Shown: positions 23,413-32,322 of the stretch, piece after piece
Numbering within the stretch: the stretch's first letter is position 1
Layout of the letters: each line of letters begins with the position of its first letter
Origin: an uncultured Pelagibacteraceae bacterium
GTDB taxonomy: Bacteria > Pseudomonadota > Alphaproteobacteria > Pelagibacterales > Pelagibacteraceae
Reading direction: 5' to 3'
Assembly (NCBI GenBank): GCA_902520685.1
Contig: CABYPE010000008.1
Coordinates: 1-34,524 of the forward strand
Length of the DNA stretch: 34,524 nt
The notes under the pieces: generated by a model
The model's input: only the letters and a program-made list of their open reading frames with translations
Told to the model about the DNA's origin: nothing
Databases searched by the model: none
Program-made: the position numbers and the translations under genes

Positions 23413-25764
23413 TTAATTATAGTTGATGTTTCCATTATAAGGAATAATTAATCTAAAATTAGAGTTTTTTATAGACACAATTTCATTATCTGGAATGTGC
23501 CAAGTATTTAATCTAAATTTATTAATATTTTCGCTTTTACTTAAAAAGATATAGTTTTTAAAATCAAAAGATAGGTCTGTAAAAAATTTACTTTCGTAAA
23601 CTTTATTCAACAATTGATCTAAATAATTACATTTATCTTCTAGAGTGCAAACTGTTCTTAAATCTTCAGAAATGTAATAAGACATTGGAAAATTCATAGA
23701 CTTTATATTTGAAATACACTCTTCCATTTCATCAAGATTATTTATTATTGTAGATGGAAATTCTAAAAAAAATTTTATCTTTGTATTTTGAAGATAAATT
23801 TTTTGTAAGGAGTTATATAATTGAGAACATTTAGTATTATCATTGAGATTTTTAATATCTAACCAAAGAAAATTATCACTTTTTTTTTGAATTTTAATTA
23901 AATCATCTAATTTTAAAGAAGTTGATTTTTCTGGTGGATGTCTCACATCTAAAAAACTATTTTCAATAACTAAATCTATTTCCATACAATTTAATATTTC
24001 ATTAAATCTAATAAATCTTGCAATACTATTCGTTCTATGGCTACAAACCTCTATTTCACTATCACTATTTAATAAATAGTTTTTGATATTCCACAGAGTC
24101 GTGCTTCTATCAGTGTTATCCCTGATATAACTATCTTTAACTGGAAAGGTAAAATTAACTGCTCCTAATGAGTTTATTTGTTTTCTTAAAATATGATATT
24201 TATCAACACAATCAGCTTCCCCAAAAATACATGTGGAAACCTTATTAAGTCCAAAATCTTTATCTTTGTTCAAAACTTCTAAATTAAAAATTTCTAAAAT
24301 TAAATTTGGTAAATTATTTAATAAATCTCTATTTTCTTTATTTGCTCTTAGACTAATATCATTAAATAATTTGGGATATCTTAATTTTGCTTCTTCGTTA
24401 AAGAAAATTAAAAAAGGTACAGCTGACATTTCCCAAATATATCTTGAAGAGTCATGCCCGCTTCCTGATAAGGGACTTTCTCCATGATCTGAGGTATAAA
24501 CAAAAATAATAGGTTTGTTTATTTTTGAAATTTCTTTTAAAGAATAAGTAATATTGTCTGAGATATAACTCATTGCAGAATCATAATTTTCTAAAAATTT
24601 TTTTTGATTATTTTTAAAATTTTTTCCAAAAATAGCCCTATTACTTTTATTTTGAAAAAATTCATCTATTTTTCTATGATATTCTTTAGGAATATTATCT
24701 TTATAATTTCCATGTCCTGCATAACTGTGAAAAATATAAAAATTATTTTTTTTTGAGCTTGTTTTAATTTCTTTTATAAATTTTTCTAAAAATTCATGTT
24801 CATAAGGTTTGTCTGTATCTAGATGATCAGCATTACCCAAATTATATTTGGAATTATAAATTTTTTTACTAGCATTTTTAAACAATAATGATGATGAAAG
24901 ATTCCATGCACCAGATTTACCTTGGTTGCTATAAATAATTGTATTGATTGATGCTTGATTTAATATGTCTATTAAAGGATATCTAATATGATCAGAGGCT
25001 ATTTTAAGAATATTATCATTATTAGCCTTTATAGATAAAACATCTAGTATTGATGGTGAGGTATGAGTATGTGTGGAATGTATGTTATCAAAAATAATTA
25101 AAGGATGCTTATCATTGAAATTCTCTAGACTTTTATTTGTAGATCTAAAATAATTGTATAAGCTCCAGTTAAGTCTTGATGTAGATTCTCCAACATAGAA
25201 AATTAGTGACAAATTTTCATTCTGGTTTGATTTAACCTCTATTGAACTAAGTTCATAATTAATATTTTTAGCTTCATTTTCTTTTGAAATTTTTGATAAA
25301 TTGTAAAGTTTACTAACTTTATGTAAATTAGATGAAATTGGAATTATTATTAAACCTGCAATTAATAAAAAATTAATTTTAGAGAAACTAAAAGAATAAT
25401 TTTTTTTTGATAAAATGAATAATACATATAGAAAAATAGAGTAAAATATGACTATCAAAAACCAAAGCAAAAACTGTTTATTTGACCATCCAGAAAAATA
25501 ATTAAGAGTTTTTATAAAAAATAAAGCTTCATAAAGATCAAAAGTTTCTAATTCTGAAAAAGCATCAGATCCTAAATTTGGAATTAATTTAATAAATGGA
25601 AAAATTATGCTAATTAATATTATTAGTAATATGCTTGAGTAAATTAATCTTTTTTCTTTAGATAATACACTTATAAGTAAAAACTGAAGTGAGCCAATTA
25701 AAGGCAAAATATAAAATGAATCAATATAAGCGAAATGAACAGCTTTTTCTATTATTTGAAGCAT
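23413..25764 (-). CDS. Phosphoethanolamine-transferase-like protein with C-terminal GDPD-like domain
   Basis: A 783-residue membrane protein, much longer than EptA/OpgE-type enzymes (about 540-570). The N-terminus has four or five hydrophobic segments (to about residue 155). A sulfatase-fold periplasmic domain (about 183-510) carries metal ligands in YVGESTSR (Glu193), a likely nucleophile Thr235 in HTHTSPSILD, and YTSDHGES (Asp426, His427). The last ~220 residues look like a separate domain: VCSHRTNS (His576, Arg577), CMEIDLVIEN (Glu595, Asp597) and DVRHPP (His609) match the HR...ExD...H metal and catalytic pattern of glycerophosphodiester phosphodiesterases. The transferase part probably adds phosphoethanolamine or glycerol phosphate to a surface glycan. 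The second domain may trim or recycle a diester. The fusion is inferred from motifs only. Confidence 0.8.
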   Translation of the reverse strand: MLQIIEKAVHFAYIDSFYILPLIGSLQFLLISVLSKEKRLIYSSILLIILISIIFPFIKLIPNLGSDAFSELETFDLYEALFFIKTLNYFSGWSNKQFLLWFLIVIFYSIFLYVLFILSKKNYSFSFSKINFLLIAGLIIIPISSNLHKVSKLYNLSKISKENEAKNINYELSSIEVKSNQNENLSLIFYVGESTSRLNWSLYNYFRSTNKSLENFNDKHPLIIFDNIHSTHTHTSPSILDVLSIKANNDNILKIASDHIRYPLIDILNQASINTIIYSNQGKSGAWNLSSSLLFKNASKKIYNSKYNLGNADHLDTDKPYEHEFLEKFIKEIKTSSKKNNFYIFHSYAGHGNYKDNIPKEYHRKIDEFFQNKSNRAIFGKNFKNNQKKFLENYDSAMSYISDNITYSLKEISKINKPIIFVYTSDHGESPLSGSGHDSSRYIWEMSAVPFLIFFNEEAKLRYPKLFNDISLRANKENRDLLNNLPNLILEIFNLEVLNKDKDFGLNKVSTCIFGEADCVDKYHILRKQINSLGAVNFTFPVKDSYIRDNTDRSTTLWNIKNYLLNSDSEIEVCSHRTNSIARFIRFNEILNCMEIDLVIENSFLDVRHPPEKSTSLKLDDLIKIQKKSDNFLWLDIKNLNDNTKCSQLYNSLQKIYLQNTKIKFFLEFPSTIINNLDEMEECISNIKSMNFPMSYYISEDLRTVCTLEDKCNYLDQLLNKVYESKFFTDLSFDFKNYIFLSKSENINKFRLNTWHIPDNEIVSIKNSNFRLIIPYNGNINYN

Positions 25765-25831
25765 TTTATTTTCTAGAGTTTACAAGATAAAAATTTAAAC
25801 TATCCAAAATCTATACTAAATACTACTGGTG

Positions 25832-26845
25832 ATGCAAATAAAATCAAAAAACAAAACAATTTTAATTACAGGTGGGTGTGGTTTTATAGGGTCTCATTTA
25901 TCACTTCTTTTAAAGAAAAAAAATTTTAGAGTAATTGTGATTGATAATCTATCTATTGGTAAAAAACTATTATTTAAAGGAGACAGGTTTTATAAAGCTG
26001 ATATTTCAAAAAAAAATCAGTTAGAAAAAGTATTTAAAGAAAATAATATATTTGCAATCTTTCACTTAGCAGGTCTTAGTAAATTGACAGAGTCATTCAA
26101 GAAAAAAAAATCTTATAAAATAAATAATATCAAAGGTACACAGAATATTATTGAAATAGCAAAAAAATATAAAATACGATATTTAATATTTTCAAGTTCT
26201 GCATCAGTTTATGGAAAACAAAAAAAATTCCCTATAAGTGAAAACTCCCCTCTAAAACCAATATCTTACTATGGTAAAACAAAATTGATATCAGAAAACT
26301 TAATTAAAAAGAATTTTTCAAAAGGTTATTTTAAATCAATATGTTTAAGATATTTTAATGTAGTCGGCTCGAATTATAAAAATAAACTTGGCGAAGTACA
26401 TAATCCACCTATTCACCTTATTCCAATTTTTATAAAAAAAATTATTGAAAAAAAACCAATTGAAATAAGATCAAACTTTAAAACTAAAGATAAATCTGGA
26501 GTAAGAGATTATATAGATGTTAATGATATGGCTTTAGCGCATTATCTTTGTTTAAAAAAGATTAACAAAATTAGGAAAAATTTTTTGATTTTAAATCTTG
26601 GATCAAAAAAATATTTTAGTGTCAAAGAGATTGTAAAAACAATATGTAAAAAAATAAAATCTAAAAAAATTAAAATTTTATATTCTAAAAAATTAAGAGG
26701 AGAACCTGATAAACTTATAGCTAATGGTCAACTTGCTAATAAAATTTTAGGATGGAAGCCCAAAATTAGTATCGAAAGATCTATTTTAAATATGATTTTA
26801 TGGGAAAAATATAAATTAAAAAATAAAAAAAAATTTGTTAACTAA
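25832..26845 (+). CDS. NAD-dependent sugar-nucleotide epimerase, UDP-glucose 4-epimerase-like
   Basis: Extended short-chain dehydrogenase of 337 residues. The NAD-binding motif GGCGFIG is at the N-terminus, and VIDNLSIGKK follows strand 2. Catalytic Ser, Tyr and Lys are in SSSASVYGKQ and SYYGKTKLI. RYFNVVGSNYKNKLGEVHNPPIHLI is cut by the length rule here, but its RYFNVVG part and the downstream VRDYIDVNDMA are GalE hallmarks. The start at ATG 25832 is preferred over GTG 25829. It is divergent from the transferase gene and overlaps the convergent GT2 gene by 30 bases. It probably supplies an epimerised UDP-sugar for the surrounding glycosyltransferases. Confidence 0.9.
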   Translation: MQIKSKNKTILITGGCGFIGSHLSLLLKKKNFRVIVIDNLSIGKKLLFKGDRFYKADISKKNQLEKVFKENNIFAIFHLAGLSKLTESFKKKKSYKINNIKGTQNIIEIAKKYKIRYLIFSSSASVYGKQKKFPISENSPLKPISYYGKTKLISENLIKKNFSKGYFKSICLRYFNVVGSNYKNKLGEVHNPPIHLIPIFIKKIIEKKPIEIRSNFKTKDKSGVRDYIDVNDMALAHYLCLKKINKIRKNFLILNLGSKKYFSVKEIVKTICKKIKSKKIKILYSKKLRGEPDKLIANGQLANKILGWKPKISIERSILNMILWEKYKLKNKKKFVN

Positions 26846-27622
26846 CTTTGTGAACAGAAAATCTAAAGTTAAGATATTCTTTTTATATTTTTTTTTATTA
26901 AGATAGAGGATAAAATTAAATGCTTGATCTCGTCTTTTCCACCATAATGAATTGAAAAGTTTTTTATATCTTTTATCATGACTTGACGGATAACTTCTGT
27001 AAAAAGTCAGATAATCGTCAATTAAATTAAATTGTTTTTTGTTCAAAGAATAGTAAGTGGCTATTCTGAAATCAAACCATACTTCATCAAATTTTTTAAT
27101 AAAAATTTTTCTTTTATTTTTTTGTAATGAATGACTTCTTATACTTATGCAGCTTGTAGGTGGAAATATTGGCCATTTATATTTTCTTGATTTGAATTCT
27201 ATGTGGCTTTTATATTTATCATCATTAGAATTATAAATTATTGGTTTATCAAATAAAATGTCACTTTTTTTATTATTTATGAAAAAATCTACAACTTTTT
27301 TAATTTTATTTTTAGAAAAAAAATCATCTGAATCAAGAATGCATACAATTTCACCTTTACTTTTTTTCAGCGAGTTAAAAATTCCCTCCATTTGATTAAA
27401 GGCACGTATTTTTTTTCTCAGTTTATTCTCTATAATTTTTATCTTCTTATTTCGTAATTTTTTAATTTTATTCAAAGAATAGTCTGTTGAACAATCATCA
27501 TAAAAAATTATTTCTATATTTTTATAACTTTGTTGAAGTACTGAATTAATTGCTTTGACGCAAAACTTGTCTTTATTATAATTGTTGATTAACACTGATA
27601 CTAGTGGAAATTTTTTTTTCAT
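26816..27622 (-). CDS. GT2-family glycosyltransferase
   Basis: A 268-residue family 2 glycosyltransferase of the A-type fold. Visible motifs are VSVLINNYNKDKF at the N-terminus, IEIIFYDDCSTD (first aspartates) and IVCILDSDDFF (DxD metal site). The C-terminal part is basic and has no clear membrane helix. It closes the AT-rich surface-glycan block. The convergent epimerase gene overlaps its 3' end by 30 bases. Sugar and acceptor are unknown. Confidence 0.88.
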   Translation of the reverse strand: MKKKFPLVSVLINNYNKDKFCVKAINSVLQQSYKNIEIIFYDDCSTDYSLNKIKKLRNKKIKIIENKLRKKIRAFNQMEGIFNSLKKSKGEIVCILDSDDFFSKNKIKKVVDFFINNKKSDILFDKPIIYNSNDDKYKSHIEFKSRKYKWPIFPPTSCISIRSHSLQKNKRKIFIKKFDEVWFDFRIATYYSLNKKQFNLIDDYLTFYRSYPSSHDKRYKKLFNSLWWKRRDQAFNFILYLNKKKYKKNILTLDFLFTKLVNKFFFIF

Positions 27623-27667
27623 CTAGATTAAACTACATTACTAATTAATATGAAATTATCTAGCACT

Positions 27668-28975
27668 CTAATTAAAATTCAAAGGTTTCCCATCTGGTTC
27701 ACCTAAAATTATTCCATCCTTCATTTTAATTTTTCCATTTACAATGGTAATAACTGGGGTTCCTTTAAACTTATATCCATTAAATGGTGACCATCCACAT
27801 TTACTCTCTATATTTTCATTTTTTATTTCAATTGTTTTATTCATATTGACAATTGTAAAGTCGGCATCATAACCTTCTTTGATAAATCCCTTGTTTTTAA
27901 TTCCAAAAATTTTAACAGGATTTTCACAAACAAAATTCATCAATTGATTTAATGTCAGTTTGCCATCATTTATATGATTTAACATTACAGGCATTAATGT
28001 TTGAACCCCTGGCATACCAGAAGGAGTATTTGGATATAATTTGTCCTTATTTTCTTTTAAATGCGGGGCATGATCTGAACCAATAGTATCATTAAAATTA
28101 TTTTTTACTGCATACCACAATCTATCATAATGAGACTTATCTCTTAGAGGTGGATTCATCTGAGCATAAGTTCCAAGCTTGTCATAACAGTCTGGAGCAT
28201 AAAGTGTTAAATGCTGTGGGGTAATTTCAAATGTAATATTTCCTTTGTGTTGAGATAAAAAATCAATTTCTTCTTTTGTTGTAATATGAAGCACATGAGC
28301 TCTTTTATTGTGCTTTTCTGCAATTCTTACAATTCTTCTAGTAGATGCTATTGCACATTCTACGCTTCTCCATACTGGATGTGAATGAACATCACCATCT
28401 TTAATTAATTTTTTATTTACTTTTAAGATTGCTTCATCCTCCGAATGAACCGCAACAACTTTTGATGCATTTTGAAAAACTTTATCTATATCTTCTTCTT
28501 CAGCAACCAATAAATTACCAGTTGAAGATCCAGCAAAAAGCTTAATTCCACAGCACCCATCCAACCCTTCTAAACTTGCTAAATCATCTGCATTATCTGC
28601 TGTTGCTCCAAAATAAAAAGCATGATTGCAATACATTCTATTTTTGGCGAGATCTAATTTTCTTTGGAACTCTTTCATATTTGAGGTTGGTGGATTAGTG
28701 TTTGGCATTTCAAATACACTAGTTATTCCTCCTACAATTGCTGCTCTACTGCCTGAATGAAGATCCTCTGTATCTGTTGATCCTGGTTCTCTAAAATGTG
28801 TTTGTGTATCTATACAGCCAGGTAATACTGTATGGCCTTCTGCATTTATTGTTTCTTTTGCTTCCCCTGAAATTTGTCCAATCTGTTGAATTTTTCCTTC
28901 ATTTATACCAACATCAACGTCTTTCAATTCACCATCAATGTAACATTTCCCATTTTTAATTATAAGATCTAACAT
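27668..28975 (-). CDS. pyrC: Dihydroorotase-family cyclic amidohydrolase
   Basis: A 435-residue amidohydrolase, most like class I dihydroorotase (pyrimidine synthesis), with allantoinase or hydantoinase as alternatives. The metal-site motif is CIDTQTHFREPG: the usual HxH has Gln58 in the first position and His60 in the second, as in the known DxQxHFREPG subgroup. Other ligand regions are VVAVHSEDEA, HVLHITTKEE and TIGSDHAPHLKENK. GGITSVFEMPNTNPPT is the substrate-loop hallmark. No other pyr gene is nearby. It is divergent from ygfZ with 43 bases between. Confidence 0.82.
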   Translation of the reverse strand: MLDLIIKNGKCYIDGELKDVDVGINEGKIQQIGQISGEAKETINAEGHTVLPGCIDTQTHFREPGSTDTEDLHSGSRAAIVGGITSVFEMPNTNPPTSNMKEFQRKLDLAKNRMYCNHAFYFGATADNADDLASLEGLDGCCGIKLFAGSSTGNLLVAEEEDIDKVFQNASKVVAVHSEDEAILKVNKKLIKDGDVHSHPVWRSVECAIASTRRIVRIAEKHNKRAHVLHITTKEEIDFLSQHKGNITFEITPQHLTLYAPDCYDKLGTYAQMNPPLRDKSHYDRLWYAVKNNFNDTIGSDHAPHLKENKDKLYPNTPSGMPGVQTLMPVMLNHINDGKLTLNQLMNFVCENPVKIFGIKNKGFIKEGYDADFTIVNMNKTIEIKNENIESKCGWSPFNGYKFKGTPVITIVNGKIKMKDGIILGEPDGKPLNFN

Positions 28976-29018
28976 TTAGAGAAAAAGTTATTATATTAAA
29001 AAGAGTTATTAATCAAAT

Positions 29019-29906
29019 ATGAATATTAAAAACGTTTACATTTTAGACGATAGAGCAATTCTTTATATTAGTGGAGATGATGCAAAAGAGTTTCTTCAAA
29101 ATCTTGTCAGTAATGACATAAATAAAGTAAACGATGTTAATAGTTGCTTTAGTTCATTGCTTACTCCTCAAGGTAAATTTTTGTATGAATTTATTATCGT
29201 GAAACATAAATCAGGATATATTATCGACTGTGAAAAAAAACAGTCAGATGGATTGTACAAACAATTATCGCTGTATAAGCTAAGATCAAAAGTTGAAATT
29301 CTTAATCTTAGTAATGAATTTGTTGTAGCAGCATTTTCTCATGAGAGATTTTTAACTTTTGATGAAGCAAAAGATCAATCTGGATTTACAATTAAATTTA
29401 GAGAAGATCCAATTTTTTTAGACCCAAGAAATAAAAAATTGGGCGCTAGATTAATTATTAATTTGGAAAAACTTTATTTATCTATAAAAAAACTAGATCT
29501 ACATGATGCGAACTTGAATGAATATTATTCATTGAGTCATAGCCTTGGAATAGTTCCAAAAGATTTGAATAAGTTACAAAATAAGTTGTTTGGTATTGAA
29601 TGTAATTATGAGGAATTAAATGGAATTGATTTCAAAAAAGGTTGTTACGTGGGGCAAGAAAATACTGCACGAATTAAATTAAAGAACAAGCTTTCAAAAA
29701 GGTTATTTCCAATTAATATAATTAATGGAAAATTGCATGAAGGTGAAAGTATCTATAATAGTGAAATCGAAATTGGTAAGGTTTTAATTGATAATGATTA
29801 CCCTTTTGCTCTTATCAAATATTTAGATAAAAATTTTGATGCGAAACTTAATTTTAAAACTCAAGATGCCTCTATAAACATCAAAAAACCAGATTGGATC
29901 AATTAA
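29019..29906 (+). CDS. ygfZ: YgfZ/GcvT-like folate-binding protein
   Basis: A 295-residue protein of the YgfZ family, related to the glycine-cleavage T-protein. It uses folate and helps maintain certain iron-sulfur enzymes. The defining motif KGCYVGQE, with the essential Cys, is at about residue 209. The N-terminus IYISGDDAKEFLQNLVSNDI and LLTPQGKFLYEF are conserved. It ends 12 bases before the convergent tRNA-Leu. Confidence 0.9.
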   Translation: MNIKNVYILDDRAILYISGDDAKEFLQNLVSNDINKVNDVNSCFSSLLTPQGKFLYEFIIVKHKSGYIIDCEKKQSDGLYKQLSLYKLRSKVEILNLSNEFVVAAFSHERFLTFDEAKDQSGFTIKFREDPIFLDPRNKKLGARLIINLEKLYLSIKKLDLHDANLNEYYSLSHSLGIVPKDLNKLQNKLFGIECNYEELNGIDFKKGCYVGQENTARIKLKNKLSKRLFPINIINGKLHEGESIYNSEIEIGKVLIDNDYPFALIKYLDKNFDAKLNFKTQDASINIKKPDWIN

Positions 29907-29918
29907 TATTAATAAATT

Positions 29919-30004
29919 TGGTGCGGTCGGAGAGACTCGAACTCTCATGGACTAGGTCCACACGGCCCTCAACCGTGCCTGTCTACCAATTTCAGCACGA
30001 CCGC
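29919..30004 (-). tRNA. tRNA-Leu (GAG)
   Basis: On the minus strand the 86-base molecule, CCA included, starts GCGGTCG and ends CGACCGC-A-CCA. The anticodon stem CACGG/CCGTG closes a loop TTGAGGG with anticodon GAG (Leu). A long variable arm (GGACC/GGTCC-type pairing around TGGACCTAGTCCA) shows class II, and GTTCGAG is the T-loop. CCA is encoded. It reads CUC and CUU codons. Confidence 0.97.
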
Positions 30005-30014
30005 GATATGTCCC

Positions 30015-30043
30015 ATAATAAATGAATGACAAGTATGTTTCAA
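30015..30043 (-). promoter_or_regulatory. Promoter of tRNA-Leu
   Basis: On the minus strand TTGAAA (30043-30038), a 17-base spacer and TATTAT (30020-30015) stand ten bases before the tRNA 5' end. Spacing and sequence are near consensus. The -35 lies just upstream of the divergent nadA start. Confidence 0.75.
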
Positions 30044-30059
30044 ATTGGTAAAAAATGTC

Positions 30060-31049
30060 ATGGAATTTACACAAGAAGTGCGTAAAGCAACAGATCCTAT
30101 TTATCAAAAAATTTCTAAGGTTATGCCTGAAATTGAGTGGTTAGTGCATGCTCCTTATATTCATAAAATCAATAAATTAAAAAAAGAAAAAAATGCTGTA
30201 ATTTTAGCTCATAACTATCAAACACCTGAAATTTATCATGGAGTTGCAGATTTTTCTGCTGACTCATTAGCCTTAGCAATTGAAGCTTCAAAAACTTCAG
30301 CTGATATTATTTTAATGGCTGGAGTTCATTTTATGGCAGAGACTGCAAAATTAATGAGCCCTAATAAAAAAGTTATTCTTCCAGATATGGAAGCTGGATG
30401 TTCTTTATCATCATCTATTACAGGTAAAGATGTTAGATTATTAAAAGAGAAATATCCTGGGGTTCCTGTTGTGTCTTATGTAAACACTTCAGCAGAGGTT
30501 AAAGCTGAAACAGATGTTTGTTGTACATCAGCAAATGCAGTTAAAATAGTTAAATCTCTAGGTGTAAAAAGAGTAATATTTTTACCTGACGATTATTTAG
30601 CAAAATATGTAGCTTCTCAAACTGATGTTGAAATTATTTCATGGAAAGGAATTTGTATTGTTCATGATCAATTTAATAAAAAAGAAATTGAAGATATTAG
30701 AAAAAACAATCCTGGAATTAAAATTATAGCTCATCCAGAGTGCCCTCCTGACGTCATTGAGGCAAGTGATTTTGCTGGATCAACATCTGGGATGATCAAA
30801 TACGTAAAAGACAATCAACCAAAAAAAGTAATGATGGTTACTGAGTGTTCAATGAGTGACAACATACAAATAGAAAATCCAAATGTAGATTTTGTTAAGC
30901 CATGCAATATGTGTCCTCATATGAAAAAGATTACTCTTCCAAAAATTTTAAATTGTCTTGAGAATGAAACTGGTGAAATAATTATGGAAAAAGAAACAAT
31001 TGAGAAAGCCAGAATATCTGTAGAAAGAATGGCAGCTATTGGCAGATAA
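30060..31049 (+). CDS. nadA: Quinolinate synthase
   Basis: NadA, a [4Fe-4S] enzyme that condenses iminoaspartate with dihydroxyacetone phosphate to quinolinate for NAD synthesis. About 329 residues from the ATG at 30060; a TTG at 30045 is possible but abuts the tRNA promoter. The N-terminal substrate motif is AVILAHNYQTPE. The cluster cysteines are in DMEAGCSLSS, DVCCTSANAV and KPCNMCPHMKK. AHPECPPDVIEASDFAGSTS is a family signature. It is followed 4 bases later by nadC. An aspartate oxidase or dehydrogenase gene for its substrate is not in the window. Confidence 0.95.
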   Translation: MEFTQEVRKATDPIYQKISKVMPEIEWLVHAPYIHKINKLKKEKNAVILAHNYQTPEIYHGVADFSADSLALAIEASKTSADIILMAGVHFMAETAKLMSPNKKVILPDMEAGCSLSSSITGKDVRLLKEKYPGVPVVSYVNTSAEVKAETDVCCTSANAVKIVKSLGVKRVIFLPDDYLAKYVASQTDVEIISWKGICIVHDQFNKKEIEDIRKNNPGIKIIAHPECPPDVIEASDFAGSTSGMIKYVKDNQPKKVMMVTECSMSDNIQIENPNVDFVKPCNMCPHMKKITLPKILNCLENETGEIIMEKETIEKARISVERMAAIGR

Positions 31050-31053
31050 TTAA

Positions 31054-31887
31054 GTGTCAAAAATTAAATTAAGCAAAGAATTTATTAAAAGTAATGTTAA
31101 GCTAGCATTAAATGAAGATCTTTATCCTTCGGGTGATATTACTTCAGGCCTAATTGATAATGATAAGGTCGTAACAGTTAAATTAATTTCAAATCAAAGT
31201 GCAATTGTTGGAGGGTTATTATTTGCCAAACAAACTTTTGCATTAATTGACAATAAAATAAAATTTATTATTAAGAAACAAGATGGTTCTAGAGTTAAAA
31301 AAGGGAATTTGGTAGCTTTAATTAAAGGCAAAGCAAAAAATATTCTAATAGCTGAAAGGGTATCTTTAAATTTTTTGTCTCATATTTCTGGAATAGCAAC
31401 TAAAACAAATGAGTTTGTTAAATTAGCTGGAAAAAAAACCAAAATTTGTTGCACAAGAAAAACAATTCCTAATTTAAGAGTTATCCAAAAATATGCTGTT
31501 AAATTAGGAGGTGGTACAAATCATAGATTTAATTTAAGCGATGAATATTTAATTAAAGATAACCATATTGCTAGTTCAAAATTAAATAGTTTAGTTCTAA
31601 AGGCTATTAAGAATAAAAAAGGAAAAAAAATTACTGTAGAAGTTGATACAATTAGTCAACTTAAATCAATATTAGGTCTAAAATTTAATACTGTTTTACT
31701 CGATAACATGAGTATTAAAAATTTAAAAGATAGTGTGAAAATTGCAAAAAAGTATTATCAAACTGAAGCTTCAGGAAATGTAACTTTAAAAACTGTTAAA
31801 GCAATTGCATCTACTGGGGTTAATAGAATTTCGGTTGGGAGTATTACACATAGTGCTCCTGCAGTTGACTTTAAGTTAGAAATCTAA
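31054..31887 (+). CDS. nadC: Nicotinate-nucleotide pyrophosphorylase (quinolinate phosphoribosyltransferase)
   Basis: NadC converts quinolinate and PRPP to nicotinate mononucleotide. 277 residues from a GTG start, 4 bases after the nadA stop, so the pair forms an operon. Active-site segments are AERVSLNFLSHISGIAT, CCTRKTIPNLR and GGGTNHRFNLSDEYLIKDNH. The C-terminal phosphate site is SGNVTLKTVKAIASTGVNRI. The 3' end shares CTAA (31884-31887) with the convergent MazG-like gene. Confidence 0.95.
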   Translation: MSKIKLSKEFIKSNVKLALNEDLYPSGDITSGLIDNDKVVTVKLISNQSAIVGGLLFAKQTFALIDNKIKFIIKKQDGSRVKKGNLVALIKGKAKNILIAERVSLNFLSHISGIATKTNEFVKLAGKKTKICCTRKTIPNLRVIQKYAVKLGGGTNHRFNLSDEYLIKDNHIASSKLNSLVLKAIKNKKGKKITVEVDTISQLKSILGLKFNTVLLDNMSIKNLKDSVKIAKKYYQTEASGNVTLKTVKAIASTGVNRISVGSITHSAPAVDFKLEI

Positions 31888-32255
31888 TTCACAAACTTAG
31901 ATAAGTCTGGTTTAAAATAGTTAGGACCTTTCATAACTTTTCCAGACTCATTGTAAATTGGTTTCCCCTTCTCATCTAACTTACTCATATTGGAGTTTTG
32001 AACCTCCTCGAAACATTGATCCAAATCTATTCCAAATGCGTGTCCTGCTCCATAAGTTACATATAATATATCTGTAAGTGCATCAGCTACTTCCAATAAA
32101 TCCTTATTATTCAGAGCTTCTGTAAGTTCACCTAATTCCTCTTTTATCAAATCTATCCTTAATTTATTTATTTTATCAGTACTAAATGATGGTTTTGTTT
32201 TAACTTCCTGACCAAAAGTTTTCATGAAAGTGCCTACTTTACTAAAATTTGACAT
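31884..32255 (-). CDS. MazG/HisE-like nucleotide pyrophosphohydrolase
   Basis: Small all-alpha NTP pyrophosphohydrolase family protein, 123 residues. The metal-binding helices are visible as KEELGELTEALNNKDLLEV and ADALTDILYVTYGAGHAFGI, giving the ExxE...D pattern. Such enzymes hydrolyse nucleoside triphosphates or related compounds and can remove abnormal nucleotides. It stands alone on the minus strand between nadC and fumC. The precise substrate is not known. Confidence 0.85.
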   Translation of the reverse strand: MSNFSKVGTFMKTFGQEVKTKPSFSTDKINKLRIDLIKEELGELTEALNNKDLLEVADALTDILYVTYGAGHAFGIDLDQCFEEVQNSNMSKLDEKGKPIYNESGKVMKGPNYFKPDLSKFVN

Positions 32256-32322
32256 AATGCTCCTGTATGTTTTTAAAAATTTATTGTATGTTAATAATTA
32301 TTTATTACTTAGAAATTAATCA

